Shown piece after piece: positions 5,211-5,805 of a stretch of DNA of 5,805 nucleotides (its first letter is position 1; every line of letters starts with the position of its first letter). Source of the DNA: Coriobacteriales bacterium. GTDB lineage: Bacteria > Actinomycetota > Coriobacteriia > Coriobacteriales > UBA8131. The position numbers and the translations under genes were made by a program. The notes under the pieces were generated by a model that saw only the letters and a list, made by a program, of their open reading frames with translations, did no database searches and was not told the DNA's origin. The DNA lies in contig JAISMZ010000243.1 in the NCBI GenBank assembly GCA_031276475.1, positions 1 to 5,805 on the forward strand, read 5' to 3'.

Positions 5211-5719
5211 TTATACCCAAGAATCCTTATATATTCTTCCGTCACTTCCCATTCATAGCGCCCAGTCTTTTCTATCGCTTCCTTTATTTTGCCCAGATCT
5301 TGTTCTGACAATCCCTTCTCACTCCCCCCTTCTTTTGCCTCCTCATTTCGCCCGTGTTTTCTAAACTCCAAATACTCTATTTCCCTGAAGCTCACCGGGT
5401 GCTCCCCTTTCCTGAGCAGCATGGTATCGATACAGTCATTATGGATATATTTTTCAGGTTCGATGTCCCCCAAATCCGTTTTAATTGTTGTTGCTGAACT
5501 GCCAAAAAAGTCTATCACCTCGCAGTGCTTTACTACATCAGCGTTTGCAAACAGTGCCGAGAATAATTTCTTCCATTTTGAGTTGCTCATGTATGCTTTG
5601 TCATAGGTTTGGATTCTCTTATCGGCTTTGGCTTTATTGCGTGCATATGCCTCTTCGCTAAGAAAGTAGTCCCGGTACGTTTTGTTCTTCATGCGGCAAT
5701 TATCAGTAAAGTTCTTCAT
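5204..5719 (-). CDS. Uncharacterised 171-residue soluble protein
   Basis: Complete open frame from ATG 5719 to TAA 5204. No signal peptide or membrane segment is visible, so it should be cytoplasmic. The N-terminal third is basic and rich in Lys/Tyr/Asn. A middle segment, SKWKKLFSALF followed by CEVIDFFGSSATTIKTDLGD, looks like one alpha-helix followed by beta-strands. The C-terminal third (about 125-165) is charged and helical with many Glu and Lys. The NxKW..LF.AL pattern is faintly like small families of unknown function (DUF6678-type); I would not assign it. Start choice: ATG 5719 has only a weak GGA 7 nt upstream; ATG 5692 (residue 10) has no better site. The 5719 start overlaps the upstream gene by 17 nt, suggesting translational coupling. 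Composition is clearly AT-richer than the transport and PLP genes, consistent with horizontal acquisition. An immunity or antitoxin role is possible from the layout but is not shown. Confidence 0.7.
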   Translation of the reverse strand: MKNFTDNCRMKNKTYRDYFLSEEAYARNKAKADKRIQTYDKAYMSNSKWKKLFSALFANADVVKHCEVIDFFGSSATTIKTDLGDIEPEKYIHNDCIDTMLLRKGEHPVSFREIEYLEFRKHGRNEEAKEGGSEKGLSEQDLGKIKEAIEKTGRYEWEVTEEYIRILGYNQ

Positions 5720-5805
5720 TGATGTCCAGTATTTTTCTGCTACCGATAGCGAAGCCTGAGGCAGTACCCTGCTGTTTTTTTACCTCAATGGTCGTATCGC
5801 CGTAT
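5703..5805 (-). CDS. C-terminal end of an upstream gene, product unknown
   Basis: A minus-strand frame is open from the right window edge to TGA at 5703-5705: 33 codons, ending GSRKILDINEELY. The visible tail (GDTTIEVKKQQG, then TASGFAIG) reads like a short beta-hairpin and ordinary protein sequence. Its stop lies 17 nt inside the next gene, as in overlapping co-translated pairs. The rest is outside the window, so no function can be assigned. Confidence 0.55.
   Translation of the reverse strand, partial: YGDTTIEVKKQQGTASGFAIGSRKILDINEELY

Noticed and set aside
1..5805. CRISPR array, tRNA/rRNA genes, intact insertion sequence
   Set aside because: No regularly spaced repeat-spacer pattern, no tRNA cloverleaf or rRNA core sequence, and no transposase motif or terminal inverted repeats were seen on either strand.

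Overview
The window looks like chromosomal DNA from a fairly GC-rich bacterium. Three features suggest a Gram-positive host. One is a Tat-type lipoprotein signal with a Cys-Gly-Ser linker. Another is the remnant of a sortase-anchored surface protein (motif TPQTGD). The third is strong AGGAG-type ribosome binding sites. An anaerobic actinobacterium of the Coriobacteriia type is my best guess, but this is inference and not proven here. About 1-4660 is GC-rich with strong third-position GC; about 5200-5805 is clearly AT-richer and looks like accessory DNA.

Layout. Bases 1-2975 hold four genes on the minus strand. In transcription order they are a cysteine synthase / cystathionine beta-synthase-like PLP enzyme (1929-2975), the ATPase (1014-1928) and permease (248-1030) of a NitT/TauT/SsuABC-type importer, and the start of its substrate-binding lipoprotein (1-155, cut by the window edge). 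The first three are tightly packed (stop codon abutting start codon, then a 17-nt overlap). They form an operon driven by a near-consensus promoter at 3055-3083.

Bases 2976-3387 are a divergent control region. It has one promoter per direction, a perfect 10-bp inverted repeat, an imperfect 22-bp direct repeat plus a degenerate third copy, and, between the repeats, a 207-nt open segment that reads as the decayed C-terminus of an LPXTG-type wall-anchored protein. The plus-strand gene at 3388-4659 is a Cys/Met-metabolism PLP enzyme (cystathionine gamma-lyase/synthase family) with an unusual Ala/Gly-rich insertion.

Together, the two divergent PLP enzymes look like a transsulfuration pair (the MccA/MccB arrangement known from Bacillus). 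The co-transcribed importer probably supplies an organic sulfur compound or related nutrient; its substrate cannot be read from the sequence.

Bases 4660-5210 contain no intact gene. They hold a weak hairpin and a decayed minus-strand reading frame with zinc-ribbon-like CxxC pairs. Bases 5204-5805 carry an intact 171-codon gene of unrecognised function, overlapping by 17 nt the 3' end of an upstream gene that leaves the window. The overlap, composition and lack of recognisable enzyme motifs would fit a toxin-immunity or other two-gene accessory cassette, but this is a hypothesis.
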